DNA of 22,499 bases from an uncultured Ruminococcus sp. (GCA_951800855.1 CATOLC010000001.1:1-22499); one strand, 5' to 3'; positions 1 to 7,327 are shown, counted from the stretch's first letter. The notes: a model not told the origin generated them from the sequence alone. Translations and numbers: made by a program.

Positions 1-988
1 TTGTTACACCGTCGGATATTGTTAACTTTTCAAGAGAGCCGCAACCACTAAATGCAAATCCACCAATTGTTTTCACACCGTCGGATATCGTTAGCTTTTC
101 AAGAGAGCTGCAACCACTAAATGCCATTCCTCCAATCGTTGTCACGCTACTGGGTATTGTTACCTCTTTTAATGAGCTGCAACCACTAAATGCCCATCTT
201 CCAATCATTGTTACGCTACTGGGTATTGTTAGCTCTTTTAATGAGCTACAATCCAGAAACGCCCTTTCTCCAATCCCTGTCACGCCTTCGGATATTGTTA
301 TCTTTTCAAGAGAGTGACACTCTCTAAATGCACTTTCTCCAATCGTTGTCACGCTACTGGGTATTGTTACCTCTTTTAATGAGCTGCAATTATCAAATGC
401 CCCTTGACCCGATGAGCCTGGATAACTAAATTCACTCTTTCCAATCATTGTCACGCCTTCGGATATTGTTAGCTTTTCAAGAGAGCTACAACCACTAAAT
501 GCCTCTCCTCCAATCGTTGTCACGCTACTGGGTATTGTTACCTCTTTTAATGATCTACAACCATAAAATGCCCTTTCTCCAATTGTTGTCACGCCTTCGG
601 GTATTGTTAGCTTTTCAAGAGATCTACAACCATAAAATGCACTTTCTCCAATCGTTGTCACGCTACTGGGTATTGTTACCTCTTTTAATGAGCTGCAACC
701 ATTAAATGCACCTCCTCCAATTGTTTTCACGCTGCTGGGTATAATAACCTCCCTAATGCGACATTTATCTTGAGCAATATACCACTTCTCCCAATTCCCC
801 TCTATTTCGGTAGCGCCATCGGGAATTTTAAGTGTACCGGTTGCCCTATCAAAATTATCACTATCAAGCAAAACCCGCACCGATACCGTATACGCCGAGC
901 AAAAAGCCCCCATACTCAAAACCATGCCTAAAAATGTGCCTGCCAATAACTTCCCACAAAACAAACTTTTTAAAGTTTTAAACTTCAT
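1..988 (-). CDS. BspA-type leucine-rich-repeat secreted protein (3' end outside window)
   Basis: This is a partial gene: the reading frame stays open to the left edge, so the C-terminus is missing and about 329 residues are visible. It starts at ATG 986-988 behind an AAAGGAG site about 6 nt upstream. Residues 1 to about 32 form a signal peptide (lysines, a hydrophobic core, then a small-residue site near FCSA). From about residue 80 the protein is a run of 23-residue repeats of the pattern SLKEVTIPSSVTTIGxxAFxGC, typical of the BspA / Treponema pallidum LRR_5 family. These family members are extracellular or surface proteins, often implicated in adhesion or host and matrix binding. About 11 repeats are visible, of two subtypes (SLKEVTIPSSV and SLEKLTISEGV). 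No anchor domain can be seen because the end is outside the window, and the binding partner cannot be inferred. Confidence 0.88.
   Translation of the reverse strand, partial: MKFKTLKSLFCGKLLAGTFLGMVLSMGAFCSAYTVSVRVLLDSDNFDRATGTLKIPDGATEIEGNWEKWYIAQDKCRIREVIIPSSVKTIGGGAFNGCSSLKEVTIPSSVTTIGESAFYGCRSLEKLTIPEGVTTIGERAFYGCRSLKEVTIPSSVTTIGGEAFSGCSSLEKLTISEGVTMIGKSEFSYPGSSGQGAFDNCSSLKEVTIPSSVTTIGESAFRECHSLEKITISEGVTGIGERAFLDCSSLKELTIPSSVTMIGRWAFSGCSSLKEVTIPSSVTTIGGMAFSGCSSLEKLTISDGVKTIGGFAFSGCGSLEKLTISDGVT
6..735 (-). repeat. 69-bp coding repeats of the LRR gene
   Basis: There are about 11 head-to-tail 69-bp units, each coding one 23-residue LRR. Blocks such as ACGCTACTGGGTATTGTTAC recur exactly on the plus strand. 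Two DNA subtypes are mixed: one codes IPSSV and the other ISEGV/ISDGV. Read from the N-terminus, the order is about A A B A B A B A A B B. The unit at 351-452 is 102 bp long, 33 bp (11 residues) longer than the others. Such near-identity favours recombination and changes in copy number. Confidence 0.85.
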
Positions 989-1019
989 AATTGACTCCTT
1001 TCTATTGTGTGGTAATAAA

Positions 1020-1048
1020 ACCATAACACAAAATCAATAAAACGTCAA
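1020..1048 (-). promoter_or_regulatory. Probable sigma-A promoter of the LRR gene
   Basis: On the minus strand, TTGACG (1043-1048) is followed by a 17-nt spacer and TATGGT (1020-1025). A TG one base upstream of the -10 box makes it an extended -10. It lies about 32 nt upstream of the LRR start codon. No experimental start site is known. Confidence 0.6.
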
Positions 1049-1166
1049 TTATTTAATACAGAAAAACAGCCATTAAAATAAATACAGTAAATGAAAAAAG
1101 GGGTTCAAAATTACTAAAATAATACAAAAAATAATCTAAAATATAAATTAACTATTGATTCAAAAT

Positions 1167-1197
1167 ATGTTTTACCTTCGAAATAATCATAAAACAT
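1167..1197 (-). terminator. Possible weak terminator behind the PBP gene
   Basis: A perfect 8-bp inverted repeat, ATGTTTTA (1167-1174) and TAAAACAT (1190-1197), with a 15-nt loop lies about 50 nt past the PBP stop. The stem is all but AT-only and the T tract is poor, so this is a weak call. Confidence 0.3.
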
Positions 1198-1245
1198 CAA
1201 AAAATTGGAAAACTAATAATAAACTTCGGTGGAAATTTTTAAAAA

Positions 1246-3465
1246 TCACCGCACTTGGTCACTATGCACAAAACTAACTGTAATAACTGTCCCTACTTCA
1301 ACTTCCGTCCCTTCGGGGATATCTTGGCTAACAGAAACAGCACCCTCTTTTGCAGTCCCTGAACCTGAAATTTTTATATTTAAATTAGCTAAAGACGCTG
1401 TCTTACTTGCCCCATAAAACGACATCCCCGTAAGCTTAGGGACTTTTACTCTATTTATGCTGTTTCCCGAATCCGTGTAAAGAACGACTGTACCTCCTTT
1501 TGGAATGCACTCGGAAGCCTGCGGGCGCTGTTCAATTACTGAGTCTCCGTTCCCCTGGACAATAGTAACTAAAGAAAGCCCTTGAATCGCATCACGTGCC
1601 TCATATACTTTTTTACCTGTAACATCTGGGATTGTTACCTCTAATCTGTCCTTTTCCTCCTCTGTAAACTCTGCTTTTACTCCTAAATACGGCAAAACCT
1701 CTTGCATTACTTTAGCGAAAACCGGAGCAGCAACGGCCGAACCGTAATAAAAATCTCCTTTAGGCGTATCAAAAAAGACAAGCATCGCAACTTTTGGGTC
1801 GTCAGCCGGAGCAAAACCGCAAAAAGACGATATATAGTCTTTTTGTCCCGGCCCGCTGAGCCCAATTTTTTCCGAAGTTCCGGTTTTGCCTGCCACTCTG
1901 TATCCGGGAACATAAGCATTTTTGGCTGAACCGGTCGTTGCGTTTTCATGTAGCATAGCTATAACTCTTCTTGAAGTCTCTTCTGAAATAACTCTTCTTT
2001 TCTCATATGTACCTACATTTTCACAAACTTTTAAATCTGAATCTAGTATTTCCTTGACCATATGTGGTTTTACAAGCTTACCTCCGTTTGCAATTACAGA
2101 GGCTGCCGTAACCATTTGTATTGGGGTAATGCCGAAATTCTGGCCAATTGATGCAACTGCCAAATCTGTAATGCTCATACTTCCATCAGCATTGAAAAAA
2201 AGGTCAGATGCTTCACCGGGAAGGTCAATCCCAGTTTTTTCATGAAATCCAAAAAGTTTATAATATTCAAAAAATTTCTCTACACCAATCCTTTGTCCTG
2301 TCATAATAAATGCTGGGTTGCAAGAATGGCAAAGTGCCTCTAAAAACGTCTGTGCCCCATGTCCGCCTCTTTTATGGCACCCTATAGGACGAATCCCTTC
2401 GCCAGGCTTAATTGATCCGGAACAAAAAAACGGTGTCTTTTCATCAACTGCATTAATTTCCAGAGCCGTAGCTGCAACAACCATTTTAAAAACAGAGCCC
2501 GGATAATAAACATCACTCACAGCTTTGTTTCTCCACTGTTTAGAAAGTGCTTCATTTTTTGCTTTCGCACGCTCCTCTTCCGGAAGTTCATCTATCCTTT
2601 TCTGTTCCTCTTCTTTTAATTTAAACGGTTCATTCGGGTCAAACCCATCTTCAACTGCCATCGCAAGGATTTCACCTGTTCTTACGTCCAAAACAATAAT
2701 CACAGCTCGGTTCATTACTTTATTATTTTCAATACCTTCACGCAAATTTTTCTCGGCAATCCTCTGAACAGTTTCATCTATTGTAAGTTTTAAACTTTTT
2801 CCATTTTTCGCAGCAATTAAACGCTCATAGTCAAAAGGCATGTTTGTCCCTATTGCATTTTGCGCTGTGACAATACGTCCGTCCTCCCCTTTTAAAGTTT
2901 TTTCATAAAAGGACTCTATACCGGCAAGCCCCTGACTATCAGCCCCCGTAAATCCTAGTACTGACGAAGCAAATTTGCCGTAAGGATAATATCTTTTATA
3001 ATCTTCTATGAGCCTGATTCCTCCAGAAATCTTTTTTTCATTTTTAAATGCCATTATTTTATCCTTAATATCGCTCTCTATCCTCTTTTTTGCTACCACA
3101 TAACATGTGCGTTTAGAGGCAAGTTCCATAAGTTTCTCTTTTTCTATTCCCAAAATTTCATGAAGTCCGTTACATACCAACTCTTTTTTTTCAGGTGTTT
3201 TAAGATGTGCCGGTTCTAAAACAACTGTCCAGACGGTCGCACTCTGAGCTAAAGGCTTCATATTCCTATCATATATAGTTCCTCTTTGTGCACTTATTTT
3301 TGTATCTGCAAGCTGTTGTTCCGATGCCATTGTCTGAAGTTCACTTCCGTCTATAAACTGAAGTTTAATAAGACGAAATACGAGGAGCGAAAATCCTATT
3401 ACAGAAAGTAAAATTAGAACAACAAAGCTCCTTCTCCACATTCTTACAGTCGTTCCTTTTGCCAA
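1246..3465 (-). CDS. PASTA-domain class B penicillin-binding protein (FtsI/SpoVD type)
   Basis: This is a septal peptidoglycan D,D-transpeptidase of 739 residues, anchored in the membrane with its catalytic domain outside. Residues about 14-33 form one membrane helix, followed by the PBP dimerisation region (RGTIYDRN at 61-68) and the transpeptidase domain. All three catalytic motifs are present: SVFK (Ser324, Lys327), SCN (381-383) and KTG (527-529). Two PASTA domains follow at about 609-667 and 672-736. The start is TTG (3463-3465), chosen because GGAGG lies about 9 nt upstream. The first ATG is eight codons further in and too far from that site. It lies downstream of ftsL and rsmH as in the division and cell-wall cluster, but a terminator-like hairpin separates it from ftsL. 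The family does not reveal whether it is the vegetative enzyme (FtsI/PbpB) or the sporulation one (SpoVD), so no gene symbol is given. Confidence 0.93.
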   Translation of the reverse strand: MAKGTTVRMWRRSFVVLILLSVIGFSLLVFRLIKLQFIDGSELQTMASEQQLADTKISAQRGTIYDRNMKPLAQSATVWTVVLEPAHLKTPEKKELVCNGLHEILGIEKEKLMELASKRTCYVVAKKRIESDIKDKIMAFKNEKKISGGIRLIEDYKRYYPYGKFASSVLGFTGADSQGLAGIESFYEKTLKGEDGRIVTAQNAIGTNMPFDYERLIAAKNGKSLKLTIDETVQRIAEKNLREGIENNKVMNRAVIIVLDVRTGEILAMAVEDGFDPNEPFKLKEEEQKRIDELPEEERAKAKNEALSKQWRNKAVSDVYYPGSVFKMVVAATALEINAVDEKTPFFCSGSIKPGEGIRPIGCHKRGGHGAQTFLEALCHSCNPAFIMTGQRIGVEKFFEYYKLFGFHEKTGIDLPGEASDLFFNADGSMSITDLAVASIGQNFGITPIQMVTAASVIANGGKLVKPHMVKEILDSDLKVCENVGTYEKRRVISEETSRRVIAMLHENATTGSAKNAYVPGYRVAGKTGTSEKIGLSGPGQKDYISSFCGFAPADDPKVAMLVFFDTPKGDFYYGSAVAAPVFAKVMQEVLPYLGVKAEFTEEEKDRLEVTIPDVTGKKVYEARDAIQGLSLVTIVQGNGDSVIEQRPQASECIPKGGTVVLYTDSGNSINRVKVPKLTGMSFYGASKTASLANLNIKISGSGTAKEGAVSVSQDIPEGTEVEVGTVITVSFVHSDQVR

Positions 3466-3543
3466 TTTTATTAACCTCCATTTAAGTTCCGTTGATTTTT
3501 TAGTCTTTATTCTCTATTTCTCTTTTATTATTAAAATTAAAAA

Positions 3544-3576
3544 ACAAGAGTCAAGCTAAATTCTCAACTCTCTTGT
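3544..3576 (-). terminator. Intrinsic terminator between ftsL and the PBP gene
   Basis: On the minus strand the 7-bp stem ACAAGAG (3570-3576) and CTCTTGT (3544-3550) is followed directly by a T-rich tract. It starts about 22 nt past the ftsL stop. It implies that PBP transcription depends partly on read-through or on a separate promoter. I did not find a convincing promoter in the 130-bp gap. Confidence 0.6.
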
Positions 3577-3597
3577 AATGCCTATTCTAATACTTAT

Positions 3598-4074
3598 TTA
3601 AAAACTAAACAAGTTATTCCATAATTTTGAAAACTGATTCTTTATATATGTAAAACCTCTTAAATCTTCTTTTATCTCACCATTATCGCTTGTATTAATA
3701 ACATTTATGTATTCAGTATTTTTATTATCTATCATCCCAAAATTTTCTTTTAGCCTAGATCGCAAAGCATCTTTTGAAATTTCTGATTCTCTTTTCATAC
3801 TCAGCTGAATGCATAAGCTTTCTTTTTCTTGTAACTCTCTGGATAGCCTTGATTCTTCTGCCGTAAGTTCGTTCAAAGAAGCTTGTCCCCTTATAAAAAC
3901 TACGGCCGCTAAAGATATACATCCAAATATTGTTGCCCCACTTACAAGTAAAGCTAATTTTGCTTTCAAAACCCTTTTTTCTCGGATTTTCTTAATATTA
4001 AGCTTTACAACATTTTTCTTTTCTTTCTTTTCGTCGAATAACGATAAATCATAGGCTATATTTTTATCATACAT
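3598..4074 (-). CDS. ftsL: FtsL-like septum protein
   Basis: This is a small bitopic division protein of 158 residues. It has a charged cytoplasmic N-terminus rich in lysine (residues 15-38), one membrane helix at about 39-61, a coiled coil at about 62-100, then a short extracellular tail with NFGMIDNKN (111-119), like the conserved end of FtsL/DivIC proteins. FtsL links the divisome scaffold to the septal synthase. The position between rsmH and the PBP gene is the standard place for ftsL and is the main argument, because sequence conservation in this family is low. I take ATG 4072-4074 as the start, with GGAG 10 nt upstream. An in-frame TTG at 4090-4092 would add six residues but has a weaker site. 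The tail is longer than in many FtsL proteins. Confidence 0.78.
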   Translation of the reverse strand: MYDKNIAYDLSLFDEKKEKKNVVKLNIKKIREKRVLKAKLALLVSGATIFGCISLAAVVFIRGQASLNELTAEESRLSRELQEKESLCIQLSMKRESEISKDALRSRLKENFGMIDNKNTEYINVINTSDNGEIKEDLRGFTYIKNQFSKLWNNLFSF

Positions 4075-4168
4075 ATTTTCGCATCTCCACAACTGTCTTT
4101 TATCCCATAAATTGCCTTTTTTTATTCAATTTCTACTCTCTCTTTTCTTAATTTTAACTATTATATTA

Positions 4169-5092
4169 TTATATTTTTTCACAAACTCTTAACTTTGCAC
4201 TTCTGCTCCTCGGGTTCTCTTGTATTTCCTCATCAGAGGGACTAATAGACTTAGCTATAACTTTAGCTTGCGGTTTTTTCCCACAAGTACACACCGGAAA
4301 ATCCGGCGGACATATACATCCTTGACTCCATTTTGCCATCGCTTCTTTTACTATTTTATCCTCAAGTGAATGAAAAGTAATCACAGCGAGCCTCCCCTTA
4401 GGATTAAGCAAAGAAAACGCCTGCCACAATCCCTCAGAAAGGTTGTCCAATTCTGAATTAACACAAATTCGCAAAGCTTGAAAAGTCTTTCTTGCCGGAT
4501 TCCCCTCTCTCCTCTCGGCCGCTGGAACTGACTTTTTCACTATCTCCGCTAACTGCATCGTAGTTAAAATTGGTCCTTTTGAACGCTCATTAACAATCGA
4601 CCTGGAAATTCTTTCAAAATATTTTTCTCCCCCATAGCTTCTTATGATATGTCCAAGGGACGCTTTATCTAAACTGTTTACTAAATCTGCTGCTGTTCTG
4701 CCACTTTTACTCATTCGCATATCAAGCGGAGCATCTTTATTATAGGAAAAACCTCTCTCTGCACAATCCAACTGATAAGATGAAACTCCCAAATCCAAAA
4801 CTATTCCATCAAACCCAGTTATTTTATATTTATCGGCAATTTCCTTCATACAAACAAAGTTAACATTTTGCACCTTAACTTGCTTATAGTCTTTAAAACG
4901 GTTAACACATGTATCAAATGCGTCCGGGTCTCTATCTAAGCATATAAGCTGTCCTTCTTCGGAAAGCCTTGCAAGGATTTCTGCCGAACACCCTCCGCCT
5001 CCGGCTGTACCATCCAGATATACTCCATCTTTATTTATATTCAAAAAGTCTAAGGTTTCCTTTAGCATTACAGTCTTGTGACTAAATTCCAA
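4169..5092 (-). CDS. rsmH: 16S rRNA (cytosine(1402)-N(4))-methyltransferase RsmH (MraW)
   Basis: This is an S-adenosylmethionine-dependent methyltransferase that makes N4-methylcytosine at position 1402 (E. coli numbering) in the decoding centre of 16S rRNA. At 307 residues it has normal family length. The family motifs are all present: HKTVML at 5-10, the SAM loop DGTAGGGGCS at 27-36, LDLGVSSYQLD at 99-109, PLDMRM at 122-127, TFHSLEDKIVK at 239-249 and RSRSAKLRV at 295-303. A four-cysteine patch at about 259-270 is typical of Firmicutes versions. The start is TTG (5090-5092), supported by AAGGAGG about 9 nt upstream. The next ATG (codon 9) lies too far from that site. It heads the division block here. 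mraZ, normally just upstream, is absent, and 500 bp of AT-rich DNA lies there instead. Confidence 0.96.
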   Translation of the reverse strand: MEFSHKTVMLKETLDFLNINKDGVYLDGTAGGGGCSAEILARLSEEGQLICLDRDPDAFDTCVNRFKDYKQVKVQNVNFVCMKEIADKYKITGFDGIVLDLGVSSYQLDCAERGFSYNKDAPLDMRMSKSGRTAADLVNSLDKASLGHIIRSYGGEKYFERISRSIVNERSKGPILTTMQLAEIVKKSVPAAERREGNPARKTFQALRICVNSELDNLSEGLWQAFSLLNPKGRLAVITFHSLEDKIVKEAMAKWSQGCICPPDFPVCTCGKKPQAKVIAKSISPSDEEIQENPRSRSAKLRVCEKI

Positions 5093-5165
5093 AAACCCCA
5101 GCCTCCTTATTCCGTTTTAGTATTATATTAGTATAAAATAAAAACATTTAGTTATTATAGTTAGT

Positions 5166-5194
5166 ATAATAATATAATTGTGCTAATAAATCAA
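5166..5194 (-). promoter_or_regulatory. Possible promoter of the rsmH block
   Basis: On the minus strand, TTGATT (5189-5194) is followed by 17 nt and TATTAT (5166-5171), about 75 nt upstream of rsmH. The match is 4/6 and 5/6 to sigma-A boxes. In such AT-rich DNA this can occur by chance. Confidence 0.4.
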
Positions 5195-5459
5195 GAATAA
5201 ATTAATATAATTTTCAAAATATAGATACATATATATAAATATTATAAAATTTGTAAAATATTTATATTTTATGTCCATTAATCTTTATTTTTGCAGAGTT
5301 TATAAATATGAACTTCCTCTTTATAGTGAAAAAATTTCTTACTTAAATTCTATCTTTTACAACTTAATATCCTATTATTATTGTAAATCTTGACATAATT
5401 AGAATTTAAATATGTTCTTTTTTGAATTTTTGTTAAAGGGGAAAGAGCCCCATAAAAAT

Positions 5460-5482
5460 AGAGACCCGTCAAAAAGGTCTCT
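5460..5482 (-). terminator. Intrinsic terminator behind the A/B/C gene array
   Basis: A perfect 7-bp inverted repeat, AGAGACC (5460-5466) and GGTCTCT (5476-5482), with a 9-nt loop has a T-rich tract on the minus-strand side (complement of 5454-5458) and also on the plus side. It lies about 110 nt past the stop of gene C and probably ends that transcript. It could work in both directions. Confidence 0.7.
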
Positions 5483-5594
5483 GATTTTTAGAATTACTAC
5501 TTAAAGTCAAATCACGTAGAAAGTATAAGCATAGGCCCTCAAATATAACAAACACAAAGCATTCGTTAACTAGAAATCAAATCTTGTTGCGGGC

Positions 5595-6000
5595 TTAGTT
5601 TATTGTCCACTCTTTCCATTCTTTCAACCTCATTCCTGGGCCGCAGACTTCCTTCCACAGATCACGTATAGCATAAGTCAACACATTTCTCAAGCAAAAA
5701 CTCTCAAGATTGGTGTCAATCTTCGACAACTCGTTACCTATAGATATCACTTTTTGCTTTATAGGTTCAAACCATTCCGAGGTAATACAATCACCATCAG
5801 CAAAATCATCTGAAGGCTTTTGCACTTTTATAGTGAATATCGTTTTTCTATTTTCAGGAACATTTATAACTTTGTCCCTTTTTAACTTTGCCAAAGCCTT
5901 TAATACTTTACCCTTCTCGGTCCATTTCTTATCCAATATTGGTACCGAAAAAAAACACGTAAAGGCAATGTCTGCGATATGTCACACGACCATAGTGCAT
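5595..6000 (-). pseudogene. Paralogue C of the A/B/C family, frameshifted at a T8 run
   Basis: This is the third copy of an unrecognised small protein family. Its start corresponds to that of gene A: ATG 5998-6000 behind GGAAAGGAG, with a similar leader and similar first codons (ATGCACTATG against ATGCAGTATG). From this ATG the frame stops after 23 codons. The family sequence (EKGKVLKALAKL, KTIFTI, FEPIKQK, IGNELSKID) continues in another frame, and the two frames meet at a run of eight T (complement of 5948-5955). With seven T the gene would read through as a 134-residue protein, close to A (136) and B (143). As it stands, only a shorter product from TTG 5934-5936 (113 residues, no ribosome binding site) is possible. 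It may be a decaying copy, a slippage-controlled switch or a sequencing error. It lies 59 nt behind B and probably shares its transcript. Confidence 0.72.
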
Positions 6001-6059
6001 AGGAAATCCAACTCCTTTCCAAGTGCTTATATCAAATTTTTTCAGGTTATTTCACTTAT

Positions 6060-6491
6060 CTAAAAATTCTTCGTGTCGATCCAGACCGAATTACCCCCAA
6101 AACTCCCCTCTCGCATAGCAGCCGCAATAGCACTGCTTCGATCATCCTTGTTAACTGCGTTCATCAAATTAACAGCAGACAGAGAGCCATCAATCTTACC
6201 GAGCTCATCACCAATCTTTTTTAATTTGTCGACCACGGGCTTAAAATATATTTTCGTAGGGCATTTCCTCGAAACATCACCAGTTTCTTCAAGGTAGCCA
6301 CCGCCAGCCTTTTCGTCAATCACAGGAAGCGATATCTCGAATACTGTCGTCTTTTTGGAATCGTCAAAAATAATAAGATTTTGTTTTGATAACGTACTCA
6401 AAGCTTTCAGAACCTTACCTTTATTAAAAAACTTTTTCTCTGATATTGTTACAATAACTTTGCTACCTTTGGCTTGCGCTTCATATTTCAT
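6060..6491 (-). CDS. Unknown small protein, paralogue B of the A/B/C family
   Basis: I do not recognise this 143-residue protein. It starts at ATG 6489-6491 with AAAAAGGA 9 nt upstream. There is no signal peptide or membrane helix, so it is probably cytoplasmic. An N-terminal strand-like stretch (KVIVTIS) leads into NKGKVLKALSTLSKQN, which looks helical, then a strand ending in KKTTVFEI. After a variable loop come FKPVVDKLKKIGDELGKID, another helix, and a tail. The blocks KGKVL, T(I/V)F, F.P....K...IG.EL.KID and L.NA are shared with C, and KGKVL, TIF, KLK.IG..L and K.LD with A. The helix-helix-strand order could be a winged-helix fold, but this is only a guess from the pattern. Transcription probably starts at the promoter in the 169-bp leader. 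The gene lies between A and C in the same direction. Confidence 0.7.
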   Translation of the reverse strand: MKYEAQAKGSKVIVTISEKKFFNKGKVLKALSTLSKQNLIIFDDSKKTTVFEISLPVIDEKAGGGYLEETGDVSRKCPTKIYFKPVVDKLKKIGDELGKIDGSLSAVNLMNAVNKDDRSSAIAAAMREGSFGGNSVWIDTKNF

Positions 6492-6500
6492 AATAACACA

Positions 6501-6669
6501 TCCTTTTTAAATATTTATATCAAATTTTGTATGATACAGATATATTTTATACTATATTCTTATAAATATCAAGTGTAATATTATAATTTTTATGAAAATT
6601 GTATTAATTTTTCCTTTTCTGTAAATCAAAGTTAACTCTTAAAAATGCAGAAAAGCTCAGCTAAGAAAC
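6501..6669 (-). repeat. 169-bp direct repeat, copy 1 (leader of gene B)
   Basis: This matches 7159-7327 base for base without gaps and with four mismatches by my reading (about 98% identity), at a fixed offset of 658 bp. On the minus strand it runs from half of a terminator hairpin, through an inverted repeat (CTTTTCTG and CAGAAAAG) and a promoter, to the ribosome binding site of gene B. Confidence 0.92.
6544..6572 (-). promoter_or_regulatory. Promoter of gene B
   Basis: On the minus strand, TTGATA (6567-6572), a 17-nt spacer and TAAAAT (6544-6549) lie about 53 nt upstream of the start of B. The same boxes and spacer occur unchanged in front of gene A. Confidence 0.6.
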
Positions 6670-6736
6670 TCTTTCTATATAAATCATTACCTGCCCATAC
6701 CAAGCTCGGAAAGTCAAACACACAAGTTATTAGTCT

Positions 6737-7147
6737 TTATTTTCTTTCTGGAAAAAGGTCATCCTGATATTCATTCATCGCTTGTTTATATATAATATTT
6801 AACTTCTCATAGGACAGGGCATCATCAAGCTTTTTTAGACGCTTACCGATTGTTTTTAGTTTTTCTTCTACCTGGTGCATATAGTCTGCCGTATTCGACA
6901 GCGCATCAGCTAGCGACAAATTTCTTGGATTCTTTGTGTCAACTTTTTTCGCAAACACCCCGAAAATAGTCTCATTTTTATCGGGCTGCTCAAGGGTTTT
7001 ATCCTTTTTGAGCTCCCGTAAAGTGGATAGCACTTTTCCTTTGTCGAATCCATGTTTATCTATTACTTTAAAATAAATTGTATACTCTTCATCCTTAACT
7101 TCTATGTCTTTGACAGCGTTACCCCCTATTTTATATACATACTGCAT
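6737..7147 (-). CDS. Unknown small protein, paralogue A of the A/B/C family
   Basis: I do not recognise this 136-residue protein. It starts at ATG 7145-7147 with AAAAAGGAG about 10 nt upstream. It is hydrophilic and lysine-rich with no signal peptide or membrane helix. Strand-like YTIYFKVID is followed by FDKGKVLSTLRELKKDK and NETIFGVF, the same order as in B and C. The second half is helical (VEEKLKTIGKRLKKLDDAL) and matches the KLKKIGDELGKID block of B. The N-terminus is about 12 residues longer than that of B, and the F.P motif seen in B and C is missing. Overall similarity to B is low although the upstream 169 bp are nearly identical. It is the first gene of the array, behind its own promoter, and follows the terminator of the zinc-ribbon gene. 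Confidence 0.7.
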   Translation of the reverse strand: MQYVYKIGGNAVKDIEVKDEEYTIYFKVIDKHGFDKGKVLSTLRELKKDKTLEQPDKNETIFGVFAKKVDTKNPRNLSLADALSNTADYMHQVEEKLKTIGKRLKKLDDALSYEKLNIIYKQAMNEYQDDLFPERK

Positions 7148-7158
7148 AGAAGATCAAC

Positions 7159-7327
7159 TCCTTTTTAAATATTTATATCAAATTTTGTATGATACAGATA
7201 TATTTTATACTATATTCTTATAAATATCAAGTGCAATATTATAATTTTTATGAAAATTATAATAATTTTTCCTTTTCTGTAAATCAAAGTTAACTCTTAA
7301 AAATACAGAAAAGCTCAGCTAAGAAAC
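7159..7327 (-). repeat. 169-bp direct repeat, copy 2 (leader of gene A)
   Basis: This is the partner of 6501-6669. Its upstream border (7327) falls at the loop of the terminator hairpin at 7311-7341, so only one arm of that hairpin is inside the repeat. The gene A promoter and ribosome binding site are included. Confidence 0.92.
7202..7230 (-). promoter_or_regulatory. Promoter of gene A
   Basis: On the minus strand, TTGATA (7225-7230), a 17-nt spacer and TAAAAT (7202-7207) lie about 55 nt upstream of the start codon. They are identical to the boxes in front of gene B. Confidence 0.6.

Larger units (their letters stand above)
5093..5594. other. AT-rich intergenic region upstream of rsmH
   Basis: This is about 500 bp without a supported gene. 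It holds the rsmH ribosome binding site at about 5103-5109, a probable rsmH promoter at 5166-5194 and a terminator hairpin at 5460-5482. No mraZ remnant was seen in the open frames I checked. The rest is low-complexity AT-rich DNA in which I see nothing further. Confidence 0.6.

Noticed and set aside
499..705. Plus-strand open frame with internal repeats opposite the LRR gene
   Set aside because: It is the antisense shadow of the 69-bp LRR repeats. Its repetitive protein only mirrors the real gene, and it has no proper ribosome binding site.
6..735. Regular direct repeats that could suggest a CRISPR array
   Set aside because: The period is a steady 69 bp, divisible by three, with no unique spacers. 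The units translate as LRR_5 repeats in one frame.
5390..5418. TTGACA on the plus strand, a perfect -35 box
   Set aside because: At 17 nt spacing the -10 position reads TGTTCT, a poor match, and there is no plus-strand gene behind it.
5982..5993. In-frame TGA after ATG 5991-5993 in gene C as a recoded codon (Sec or Trp)
   Set aside because: TGA is a normal stop elsewhere in the window, no selenocysteine element is seen, and the one-base T8 shift explains the broken frame better because it restores the paralogue start and length.
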